The translations under genes were made by a program, and so were the position numbers. Below are positions 35,015-47,100 of a DNA stretch of 64,000 nt, piece by piece. The notes beneath the pieces are model-generated. The model saw only the letters and a list, made by a program, of their open reading frames with translations. It did no database searches and was not told the origin of the DNA. Source of the stretch: Colocasia esculenta (lineage: Eukaryota > Streptophyta > Magnoliopsida > Alismatales > Araceae); the NCBI GenBank assembly GCA_014218235.1, contig CM024755.1:41684109-41748108 (forward strand). The letters run 5' to 3'. Numbering within the stretch: the stretch's first letter is position 1; the number at the start of each line of letters is the position of its first letter.

Positions 35015-38000
35015 ATGTGGCTGGTGGTGGAGGTGGTGGAAGCCCGTGATCTTATGCCCAAGGACGGCGAGGGTTCTGCCAGCCCCTTCGTCGAGGTGGA
35101 CTTCCACAACCAGCGCAGCAGGACCCGCACCGTGAGCAAGGACCTCAACCCCGCCTGGAACCAGAAGCTCTTCTTCCATCTCGACGACGCTGACGGCCTC
35201 CGGCGTTGCGGCGTCGACGTCTGCGTCTACAACGAGAGGACACCTTTCCCTGGCGCAACTTCCTCGGCAGGGTGCGGGTGCACGGCTGCAGCGTCGTCGC
35301 GGAGGGCGAGGAGGTCCTGCAGAGGCTCCCCTTGGAGAGGGGGTGGCTCTTCTCCTACGTCAGGGGTGACATCGCCTTGAAGGTTTACACTTGCGCAGAG
35401 AAACCCAGCTTGCCTTCTCCACCTCTGGGCATCCCCGCTGCTTCAAGCGCGGGTGACCCTGCAGGATCCACCAAAGCAGATCGAAACCCACCTGTTTCAC
35501 AGCCTCCCGCAGTTGTTGGGATCGCCGTCCCTTCCTCTGTTCCACCCCCTGCCTATCCTCCTCCTCCCCCACCTGCACCTGCCAAAGAAGCAGAGGAACA
35601 ACACGTCAAGGAGCCCATAGAAGTGAAACCTGTCGTCGAGCCCGCTACCACCACCACCACCACCCAACAAATATACATACACAAGCAACAGGTCACCCCA
35701 CAACCTGGGAGATCGGTGGTAGAAGAGAGAGGCCCGGAGAGCGTGCCTTTGGTGACCATGCATCACCAGGTGAACCACCCCACACGGCAGGAGGACTTCC
35801 AGCTCAAGACACCAACCCCCAGCTGGGTGAGCGGTGGCCCGTCGGGACGGGCCGCGGCGCCGCCGGGCTGGATGGGCGCCGGGGGTGGATCAACGGTGGC
35901 GACAAGCTGACCAGCACCTACGACCTGGTGGAGCAGACATACTACTTGTACGTGCGGGTGGTGAAGGCCAAGGACCTGCCCATGAGCGCTATCACCGGCA
36001 GCTGCGACCCTTACGCGGAGGTGAAGCTGGGGAACTACAAGGGCACCACGAGGCACTTCGAGAAGAAGCTGAACCCGGAGTGGAACCAGGTGTTCGCCTT
36101 CTCCAAGGAGCGCATCCAGTCGTCGGTGCTGGAGGTGTTCGTCAAGGACCGGGAGATGGTGGGCCGGACGACTACCTGGGCAGGGTGTCGTTCGACCTAA
36201 ACGAGGTGCCCACCCGGGTGCCCCCCGACAGCCCCCTGGCGCCGCAGTGGTACCGCCTGGAGGACCGCCGCGGGGAGGGGAAGGTGAGGGGAGAGATCAT
36301 GCTGGCGGTGTGGATGGGGACGCAGGCGGACGAGGCCTTCCCGGAGGCCTGGCACGCCGACGCCGCGTCGGTGCACGGGGAGGGGGTGCTCAACATCCGC
36401 TCCAAGGTGTACGTCTCGCCCAAGCTGTGGTACCTGCGGGTGAACGTGATCGAGGCGCAGGACGTGCAGCCCAACGACCGGGGGCGGGTGCCGGAGGTGT
36501 TCGTGAAGGCGCAGGTGGGCAACCAGGTGCTCAAGACCAGGCTTTGCCCCACCCGTACCATGAACCCGCTGTGGAACGAAGACCTGGTGTTCGTGGCGGC
36601 GGAGCCGTTCGAGGAGCAGCTAGTGCTGACTGTGGAGGACCGGGTGCACCCCACCAAGGACGAGGTGCTGGGGAAGCTGGCGCTGCCGCTGACGGCCTTC
36701 GAGAAGCGGCTGGACCACCGGCCCGTGCACTCGCAGTGGTTCAACCTGGAGAAGTTTGGGTTCGGGGTGCTGGAAGGGGACCGCCGCAAGGAGCTCAAGT
36801 TCTCCAGCCGGGTGCACCTGCGGGTGTGCCTGGAGGGCGCCTACCACGTCATGGACGAGTCCACCATGTACATCTCCGACCAGCGCCCCACGGCGCGGCA
36901 GCTCTGGAAGCCCCCCATCGGGATCCTGGAAGTGGGTATCCTCGGCGCCCAGGGGCTGCTCCCCATGAAGGTGAAGGACGGCAGGCAAACCACCGACGCC
37001 TACTGCGTCGCCAAGTACGGGCAGAAGTGGGTGCGCACCAGGACCATCATCGACAGCTTCGCGCCCAAGTGGAACGAGCAGTACACCTGGGAGGTGTACG
37101 ACCCCTGCACCGTCATCACCCTGGGGGTGTTCGACAACTGCCACCTCGGCGGCGGCGGACCCGAGAAGGCGCTCCCGAGCGCCGCCAAGGACCTGCGCAT
37201 CGGCAAGGTCAGGATCCGGCTGTCGACGCTGGAGACGGACCGCATCTACACGCACTCCTACCCGCTGGTGGCGCTGCAGCCGTCGGGGGTGAAGAAGATG
37301 GGGGAGCTGCAGCTGGCGGTGCGCTTCACCTGCCTCTCCCTGGTCAACATGATCCACCTCTACGGCCACCCCATGCTGCCCAAGATGCACTACATCCACC
37401 CCTTCACCGTGAACCAGCTGGACCACCTGCGGTACCAGGCGATGAACATTGTCGCGGTGCGGCTGGGGCGGGCGGAGCCGCCGCTGCGCAGGGAGGTGGT
37501 GGAGTACATGCTAGACGTGGACTCCCACATGTGGAGCATGCGGCGCAGCAAGGCCAACTTCTTCCGCATCATGGCGCTGCTGACGGGGACCATCAACATG
37601 GGGCGGTGGTTCGGCGACGTCTGCCACTGGAAGAACCCCATCACCACCGTGCTGGTGCACGTCCTGTTCCTGATCCTGGTGTGGTACCCCGAGCTGATCC
37701 TGCCCACCATGTTCCTCTACATGTTCCTCATCGGGCTGTGGAACTACCGGTTCCGGCCACGGCACCCGCCTCACATGGACACCCGCATGTCCTGGGCCGA
37801 CAACGTCCACCCCGACGAGCTCGACGAGGAGTTCGACACCTTCCCCACCTCCAAGCCGCAGGACGTCGTCCGGATGAGGTACGACCGGCTGCGCAGCGTG
37901 GCCGGCAGGATCCAGACGGTGGTGGGGGACATGGCCACCCAGGGGGAGAGGTTCCAGTCGCTGCTCAGCTGGAGGGACCCCAGGGCTACCAGCCTGTTCG

Positions 38001-38170
38001 TCGTCTTCTGCCTCTGCGCCGCCGTAGTCCTCTACGTGACCCCGTTCAGGGTGGTGGCCCTGGTCGCCGGTCTCTTCCTGCTCCGCCACCCCAGGTTCCG
38101 CAGCAAGCTGCCCTCCGTGCCCAGCAACTTCTTCAAGAGGCTGCCTTCCAGGATCGACAGCATGCTCTGA
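35015..38170 (+). CDS. MCTP protein (multiple C2 domains and transmembrane region), QUIRKY-like, three 1-nt gaps
   Basis: Membrane-tethered C2 protein. The family acts in ER, plasmodesmal or plasma-membrane contact, trafficking and cell-cell signalling. The ATG at 35015 begins MWLVVEVVEARDLMPKDGEG, the first C2 domain. A proline-rich linker follows (about 35400-35880). Further C2 domains lie at about 35930-36290 (YYLYVRVVKAKDLP), 36420-36760 (LWYLRVNVIEAQDV) and 36910-37260 (GILEVGILGAQGLLPMK). The phosphoribosyltransferase C-terminal (PRT_C) region has two hydrophobic membrane segments near 37640-37750 and 37990-38090. It is single-exon, as usual for the family. The frame slips three times, each as if one G were missing: near 35237, in the G-run 35880-35885, and near 36167. 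With three bases restored it would be about 1,052 aa, normal for the four-C2 clade. The downstream 2 kb is fully open. Sequencing error or recent pseudogenisation are both possible. Confidence 0.9.
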
Positions 38171-39278
38171 GTACTCCCCTCTCTCTTCCCTGATCTGGTG
38201 TTGGTCCGTCAAATTTACTTGCATCGATCGAGTTATGGATCTTGTGCTTCGGCATGATTACATTACATTTGAACCTCTGAACCCCCTCTCCCTTCCCATT
38301 GGTTTTACTCAATTGTGCTCGGTTTGGTGGGTCGTCTTTCTTTTTCTTGTTTGCTTCCCTCCCTCCTGGGTCCTGCCCCCCCTGGGTGGGTGTGTACATA
38401 TACCTTCCCTTGGAAATGGTGCACAAAGCGCTCTGGATGGGTTGTCACTTGAGATTATATCTATATGTAATAACATATATTCTATTCATTCAGATTAAAG
38501 AAAATGCAGTCTGACAGAAAAAAAGCACGCCAGGCGCTCGAATCATGATTACAGACTTTTTCAAGAACTACTAATAAATTGGCGTTGGGATGGATGGTAA
38601 ATCTTCTTGAGAGCTTTCTGAAAAGCTCAAATCACTTGCAATTTGGTGGGTTGAACCAAATTAGCCAGGTTTTTATTTTTTATTCTTTCAAAATAAACAA
38701 TAAAGTACACATATGACAGATTTTTTTGCTGCTACGAACTGGTGCTTCCACGTGTCCGCATCCCATTCCTCGCCATGTCATAACTTTGGCCATCAACAAA
38801 GTTTCAGCGGGTCAAAGATCATGTTTATGGATATGATCTTGGGGCCTCGAAGAATTAAGGGTAAAGCACAAGGTCCACCAAATCACTTCCATGGAGACCC
38901 ACAAGTATGGCGGCCACCATGAACAACCTCCCCCCTCCCCCCCCCCCCCCCCCCCAAAGAAAAAAAACACACACACACACACAAGAAAAAACACCATCTG
39001 CAAGATTCTACGATAACCACGAGTCTCGGCAGAAGCGGGGGCATATAGAAAATTCTAATGCCATGAAAAATTTTGAACACTCGGGAACCACTCGTATGCA
39101 TACAAAAATGTCAGGGAAGACCAAATAGGCTAAACAGAGACATCCCTATTCAAGTAGAGGTGAATAACTCACCAGCATCCCAAACTAAATAGAACACACA
39201 CGTTTTTCTTTAAGACAATAATAAAGTACTTAAGCGAAGTTGCGCAAGAAGGAGTCCTAAACAAACCTACTGGGCGTC
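38171..39278. other. Convergent 3' intergenic region MCTP / RPL6
   Basis: The 3' UTRs of the two convergent genes probably share this 1.1 kb. A C-run followed by an A-rich and (CA)n tract lies at 38930-38985. No gene was recognised. Confidence 0.5.
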
Positions 39279-39700
39279 CTAGAAGACAAGCTCATGTGGT
39301 TTCATTCCCGCCCTTAGAGAGAATCTAGCATCCAGATAAGCCCTCAAATCCGGGACTCCTTCAATGGCCTTTAACAAAGGGGCGTCAACAGCTTTCTGAT
39401 CATCCTTTTTCTCCTGAGGAAGAGTCTTGGCTTCCTACATTTGATGAAGAGAAACAAGAAAAAGAATGAGCGGGCGCAACGTGTCGTGATGAACCAAGTC
39501 AGAAAAAGCCAGTGCACACCTGCTTCTCGGTCTCAAAGAACTCGCCTTCCCCTTTCTTCTTCTTCTTCTGGACTTCCATTGCAAAATATTTGTCATCAAA
39601 CTTTTCAACGTTCACACCGGAAATATCAACTTTGGTTGATGTCCAATGACGTATGCTTGGTTTACACGTCTCAGGGGGACGCCGTTGATCTTAAAAGGCC
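39279..39700 (-). CDS. RPL6: RPL6 exons 3 and 4
   Basis: Exon 3 (39700-39520) encodes GPFKINGVPLRRVNQAYVIG, VDISGVNVEKFDDKYFA and a lysine-rich stretch ending ETEKQ at a GTGTGC donor. Exon 4 (39434-39279) encodes EAKTLPQEKKDDQKAVDAPL and the conserved terminus ARFSLRAGMKPHELVF. The one-base deficit is in the TGATGTCC stretch around 39638-39645. These exons lie 14 kb from exon 2 and would easily be missed or called a separate fragment. Confidence 0.9.
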
Positions 39701-41136
39701 CTGCAACAGCGTGAGTGTACCAATTGTACATGACAAATAGACAAATAAGAACATGCTTCTCCATGTGCAAAATCGAAGGCTACAAAAAAAAAACAATTTC
39801 GACATTGAAATTTTTCTTCATGTCAAAGGTTGAAGCGAGGATGTTTGTACAAGAAACCATCAACAAAAGAGCTTTGTGATGAGAAGTGCGTGCGCCATAC
39901 TTTACTGTCAAGATAATGATGGATCCTTAGGGAAAAAAAAGTCATAGGAAAAAAAGGATTATAATTATTGAATGAGATGGGAAAAAAAAAGGATTATAAT
40001 TATTGAATGAGAACGAATCATAAAAAAGGGGGGAGTTAAGAAGAATGGTTCAGAAGAACAGAGGCCACAAGGAGGCAAAAGCAAAAGAAAACTTCAGAAA
40101 CTAAAAGGCAATTGTCAATGTTGGATGGTAAAGGAGAATGTCCCAATTACTTTATCTTGTTTAGCAAAAGAAATAGAACTTTAATAATCAAATATAAAAT
40201 GGAAAAGAGAATTTAAAGAAATGATTGGACTTTTCACTCAGACAAATGCCTCATTCACATCAGGGTGGTGAATGGAATTCCTCAGACTCGTCATCAAACT
40301 TCACATCACTGAGAAAAGCCGACATGGAAAAGAATAAATTAATGAAAAGAGAGAATCAAAGACAATATAGTTATAGCATGTTCACGCTTTTGATCCTCTC
40401 ACAGGAACATTATTACAGGGGAAAATAAAGAAGATACCATAGCTTATAATAAAAGGGGGAGAGTGGGGGAAATCAAACCACAAAGGCAAGCACAGAAGTT
40501 ACAAATGGCAGATAGACACAAAGTGTCAAGGAGCAAAAAGAGAAGTTGCAAGCATGGTTAACATGCTATCATATGTTCAGAAACATCAGGCAGTGGGTAA
40601 CCAGTAACTGCAGATAAAAGCAAAAAGAGAAAAACTTAAAGAAATGCTGGATTTGCCTGTCCCTTCAGACAAATGCCTCATTCACATCAAGGTAGTGAAT
40701 TCAATTTTATCAGACTCGTCATCAAATTTCACATCACTGGGAATGGCCAGAACATCGAGCGAAACTAAGAGAAGGTACTAAAAGAGAAACCAAACAACGG
40801 GCACCCTTACTCCATCTTGCTCCTGTACTTCTTCAAACAGTTTATGAAGAGACGATAGTAACTTAAGCTTGGTCGAGAAAATCTAAGAGGAATCATGTAA
40901 ATAGAAGTTAACAGAAAAGTGAGACTTAGGAGGAAACAGCATGAAGAACCAAAATGAATAGCAAAGCAAAGTTCTCTTATATTCTCCTATGCCACCGAAT
41001 CTCCAAGGGGCATGCATCTATGTTTCTTGATAAAAGGTTCATTCATAGAACATTTAGATGCGAAGTACAATCTATGAGACAGAAGAAGTGCAAGTTATAA
41101 TACTTAATTCTTAAACAAGGATAGTATCTTCCAATC

Positions 41137-41168
<32 letters not shown>

Positions 41169-44100
41169 CAGAAAAACAACACTCACTACTACAACTTTTG
41201 AATATTCAAGCATTCCACGGAGCTTGATTAAAAACTTAATGTTTTCCGTAACTGTTAGCAACACCACTGAGAAATTACTTCAGTCTACTCTATTATGCAT
41301 GCAAACTCAGAAAACTAGGCAGTAGACAACTAAGCTTCCAGTATAGCTTCCTAATGGTGCAAATTCAATTAGCAGCTTCTTATTCAGCTTCATAATATAG
41401 TGGATCATTTGTTTTAATGAATATGGCTAATAATGACCTCCCAGAACTATATAATGGAGTAAATATATGGCAAGTCTGTGCCTGAGAAAGCTAACGCATG
41501 GTTGGGCTGGCCAACAAGTGAAAGCTGGATAGGGTCCAAGCCATTGGAATATATAACCGAACATTGACTAGAATCAGTTGCATTCATAGATCAAGCAACC
41601 TGGCCCAATGTGAGCCCCTTGCCTTACAAGGCCATTGACCCCCAATTAAAAAGCCTCTTTATATTTCTAAGTGTATGTGCCTCATCTAATGACAGATCCA
41701 CAGTGGCAAATCCACCCAGCAACAAGTTTGTGTCCCCACTCAATGTTGTTTAACTGGATGATATTTCTTATGATGACCACAAACACACAATTTCTCAAAC
41801 TTCATCGCTCTATGGAATTCCAGAATTCACATATGCAATCTTTGACTTTTGCATCAATTTCATTGACATTCACTCAACATCATGTCAGAAACAAATAGTG
41901 CATGATATGGAGGCTCCAACATGTGATGTGAAGGCTCCTATGTTATCAAAAGTGACGGAGGCAGTTACCTCAGAAATGAGGTAAGGCAAGGCGCCGGAGT
42001 AGCGCCTTGCGTCAGCCAGATGCATGGAGGCGATTGTCTCATTCATCTCCAATGGCGCATCGAGCGATTTGGGCGCCTTTAGCACTTTGGGCACCTTTGC
42101 ACACCCAGGCCAAGCCAAACTGGCCTGTTTAGGCCAGCCTACAAAGCACCCCATCCACGGGTTGTGGCCTATTCCTTCCCATCCTGACCCCGCAGTGACA
42201 GCAGACCTCCCCTCTCATCCCCCACCAACCCAGCGATGACAGCTGCAGACCTCCAACAGCATACAGACATCCCTCTCCCATCGGCAACAGACCTCTGGTG
42301 AGCGACTATACTCTCTCTGGAAGGCTCGGCACCCCTCTCTCTGTGTTACACAGTGACAATGGGGGGCTCGGTCCCCACCCCTGTCCTTTCTCTGTCACAC
42401 ACACAAACCTAGGGCTCGACCCCCTACTCTCCTCTCACTATATCACACACACACAAGGGGCTCGGCCCCCCTCCCTCTCTCAATGTCACACACGAGGGGT
42501 GGTGAACCCCCCTCTCCCACTGTGTTACACGGTGACAGTGGTCATCCTCTAGGCATTGTTTTAATAATATATTTAAATACATATTTCATATTTATATATA
42601 TTATTTTAATAATATATCGCCTCAAATGCCTAGGCCATCACCTAGACATTTGAGGCTGAGACGACCCTTTGGTCACCCCACTCACCTTGCGCTCTGACTA
42701 CACAGGAAGGCTCTGCTCCATTTTGCCAATTTGACAAGTTTCCTTTTTTTTCCGAATAACCAAGTGTAAATCTACATTCTCTTGATCGAGAGTGAATCAG
42801 CTGTAGCCCACGCCATAGGCAGGCCAAACTCCTATCAGACGATGACCCTCCACCCCACCCCCCAAAAAAAACACATGGATCAAGATCAGTGAGGGGTGGG
42901 AACCCCACATGAGTTATGGGTTGATGCAACCCTGCATTTATGTCCATGGTGACATCCACAACCTACCAGTTGCTTGTGAAGTACATTTTTTTTTTTGAAG
43001 AAGAAGTGGATAGTGCCACAGTTGTATTAAAGAAGGAAAGGAATGTGACTCCACATCAAGCTGATGTGTCCCCCTTAACTCCTCGAAAACAAACAGGTGG
43101 AAGAGTGAACCCCTTTACAAAGATGTTGAGCCCAGAAAGTTAGTTTTCCTTTCAAAAATGAAAATAAATAGTCCTCAGATCTAGCTTCTCTCCAGAATAG
43201 TCTATTGTTCCTTTCAGTCCGAATGGCCCACAGCATGCCATGCAAAATCAACCACCAAAAAGCTTTATCTGCATCAGTAGGTCTTGCTTTCTTCCATGCT
43301 GCAAAAGACTCCTGCACATTCCGACTGGGGGGCAGATGAATAAGAAGAAGTTGGCTCCACCTTTCCCAATCCCCTTAACAAAGAAACATGTAGCAAAAAT
43401 ATGGTCCATGTCTTCCTGATCAGTCCCACAAAATAAGCAGATAGAAGATCTATTATTGAGGAAAACCTGTAGCTTGTCACTGGTAGGCAACCTACCATGC
43501 AAAATCCTCAACACCAAGACTTTAACTTTCAGGGAACTTTTAGTCGACCAAATAACTCTAGCATTAGCAAACCTGGTCCCTCCGTCTGACATCACATCAT
43601 AAGCAGATTTAACTGAGTTTTTTCCCATCTCCACGTCCAAGAATTTTTAGTTTATTGAGGCGGCCACTGAGTATGCACTAAGGAAAGAAGCTGTTGTACC
43701 TGCTCTATCTCTTCATTGCACAGATTTCATCTGAAAATCGGCGCCCAGATGCCTCCTGATAGCTGAAAATCATACACACAATCCACCTTTGTGTTGTTTG
43801 AGATAGAGGATAAGGACGGAAAAAGCTCCTCAAAGGTAAAATCCCCACACCATCTGTCCTGTCAAAATAAGGTGTGGTGGCCATTCCCCAAGGCAACTCT
43901 CACACTAATTTTAATAAAATCTGCAGCCATAAGGATTCCCTTCCAAATTGGTGAGACAATATACTCTCTATGAGGCCAAATGTCCCAAACTGTAATAAAA
44001 TGATAGTAATTTTGAGTAACCATGATCCACCACAAATCCCCATCCTCCACCCCCAATCTCCACAACCATTTGCTTAATAGGGCAAGGTTAAAACATCTCA

Positions 44101-47100
44101 AGTTCTTGACCCCAAACCACCTGCCTCTTTGGATTGGCAAATTCTGCCCCACACAATGTCATGCCAACCTCTTCTATCTTTCCCTTTTCCTTGTCAAAAG
44201 AATCTACTTGAATAGACTCCAACTTCTTAGCTACCCCTTTAGGAATTCTGAAAATGGACAAGAAGTATATGGGCAAGCTATCCAGAACTGATCTACATAG
44301 CACAAGTCTATCACCGTAGGACAAGAGCCTCGCTCTCCATCCTGGCAACCTATTTTCAATCCTTTTAATCATACCATGCCAATCCTTTCCAAAGTGGCCC
44401 CAAAGACAATGGGAGGCCCAATACGAGAATGGAAATTTCCCCACCTGACAACCAAAAGAGTGGTGCAGCCCTTCTAACTTCTTGGTTCACCATATTTATC
44501 CCTGCCAAAAGACTCTTGTTGTAGTTAACCTTCAGCAGTTCAGCCCTGTAACATCTTGTAGTACTTCCAAGTTCCAACATCAAAATAGTATCCTCGAGTT
44601 GTTGGACCTCATTAGATAGGAACAAAATAGTGTCATCTGCATATTGAAGATGAGTAATAGGAACAGTTGATGGAGAAGTCTGGAACCCTGTCGCAATGCC
44701 TTCCTCCTGAACTTTAATTCACACGATACTTAAGACCTGAGCCACCAACACAAATAAATGAAGGGAGATAGGGTACCTCTGTCTAATTCCTCGACCCATA
44801 GAGAAGAAGGGGGTAAGCTACCCATTAATGAGGACCGTCAATGATGTCAATGAGAGGCACTACGAAACCCAAGAATTCCAATTTGGATGAAAGCCCATCT
44901 TCCTAAGACCTGCAAGATACAACCCCAACTCACTCTATCATAGGCATTTTCAAAGTCGAGGTTGAGAACAAGGCCCTTTTTCCTTTGCCTTTTCCAATGG
45001 AACAAACATTCATGCGCTACCAAAAAATTTCATGAATGTGTCTTCCTCTTACGAAGGTTCCTTGAAAAGGACTGATCAAACTATGCAATAGACCTTCCAA
45101 CCTCCCTGCCAAGACTTCAGAAATTATTTTGTAAGTTCCATTCAACAAGCTAATTGGTCTAAAGTCCGCCAATTGAGAGGCCCCTATCTTTTTAGGAATA
45201 AGCACAAAGAAGGTTTTGTTTATACCTTACAGATGAGCCTTACCTTCCTAGAATTCCTTGATAGCAGTACACACATCTTCCTTGACAATATCCCAACATT
45301 GTTGATAGAAGAGCAATGGGAAACTGTTCGGGCCTGGAGCCTTATTACCAACCAATGAGAACACTGTCTGCCTAATCTCCTCCTGTTGAAAAGGGAAAAT
45401 GAGACTCTCCCTCTATGCCTACGACAACATAGGTAAAGTCCCATCCATAATCCTCGGTCTAACTGGTTGATCTTCAGAATAAAGAGATGCATAGAAGTCC
45501 CTTACGTGCCTCTTGATGTCCTCCTCCCTGTCTAAAAGATGGCCCCCATCTGAAAGTGAAACAATATAACTTCTCCTTCTCCTTCCTGAAGTAATGGTGT
45601 GAAAAAACCTTGTGTTGTTATCTCCTTCAACCCATCTCTCCCTCGACCTCTGTTTCCAATACATTTCTTCTTTAAGCAAGCATTAATCATATTGGGTCCT
45701 TAGAGCCTCTCTACACAATTTGTGCTCTTCATCCAACAAGTCAGCCTCCTCCAGCAGATCAATAGCCTAGATATGAAGAAGAATGGACTCTCTTTCTAAA
45801 GTGCTCCAAATCTTCTTGGTGGCCCCCCAATTCCTCAACACCTAAGCAAGATGTTTCATTTTTGCAACTAGCGTACCCATGCCGTTTTCTCTTCTACTAC
45901 AGCTGTCCCAAACATTCCTGATGGTATCAAGAAAATCGGCCTCCTTGATCCAATGCTTCTCAAATGTGAAAATAGACTGTGTCATCCTACCCCTACTGGT
46001 CTTCAGTAAAATAGGCTTGTGGTCTAACTGTGGTCTCGACAGATAAGACACAAGGGAATGCAGAAAGTGACCCACCCAATCTGCAAAAATAAAAATCTAT
46101 CCAGTCTGGAGCAGGAAGGGTTGACTTTTAGATTAAACCAGCTGAAGTGAGCATTCGCCAGGCCAAGGTCAATAAGAGCAACCCCCTCAATGAAGTGGCA
46201 GAAGTCCTCAGTCTCAACTTGGCAATTGACAGTCCATGTCCTCTCTGACTTGCAAGTAACTGCATTGAAGTCTCCTGTTACACACCAAGGTCTCCCTGAA
46301 GAAAAATGAGTGTCCATCAGCCTCTTCCACAACTCCTGTTTTCTTCCCTAGATTACGAACCATACACTCCGGTGAAGTCCCAGGAGAAGCCCTCCCTGAC
46401 AGATCTAAAGTGAGTGGTGATAGCCCATCTCCCCACCCTTCTATCCACCTCTACCTCCTCTACTTCATAAGCATTCCACAAAATAACAATACCCCCTGCC
46501 CTTCCAACAGCCAGAGAAGACACCCCATTAGCCAATCTTCCTCCCCCAAAATTCCTTGATCAAAAGATCCACCCCCTGTTCACTTTTAGTCTGCTGAAGA
46601 CACAAGATGTCCACCTTTCCCCTTCTCACCAGGTCCTTCTCCACTTCTCAGTCCCCCCCATACCCCTAACATTGCAGGAGACGGAGACGATCCTCATTGA
46701 AAAAAGGTGGATTGTTCCTCGTCCGCTCCCCTTTCTAGTCCCTCTTATGTCCCTACCGCCTCTACATCACTCATGCTATTTCCCCCCCCCTTCCTGCTAG
46801 GGGTGTAAACGAGTCGAGTCGAGCCGAGTAGTATGCTGCTCAAACTCTGTTCGTTAATTTTTAATCGAGTTCGAGCCGAGCTCGAGCTATATCGAGTATT
46901 GAAAATGGCTGTTCAAACTCGGCTCGTTTAAATACTCTCAAGCTCGAGCCCTTAACGAGTATCTTAACGAGCTTAATTGAATTTGCGAGTTTGTATATAA
47001 GCAAGGTTCAAGAACCCAGAGATCGGTCCCGGATCGGCCGGCCCCAAACCGCCAGACCCGGCCGATCCCGGTTCGGCCGATCCGGGCTGAGCCCGACCGA

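Noticed and set aside
36247..38193. Long open frame (648 codons) overlapping MCTP in another frame
   Set aside because: Its protein is low-complexity A/G/P/R, as expected from a GC-rich gene read out of frame. The C2 and PRT_C domains are in the other frame.
36620..38224. Antisense open frames opposite MCTP (268 and 237 codons)
   Set aside because: They are H/V/L/Q-rich shadows of the GC-rich sense codons, with no domain similarity.
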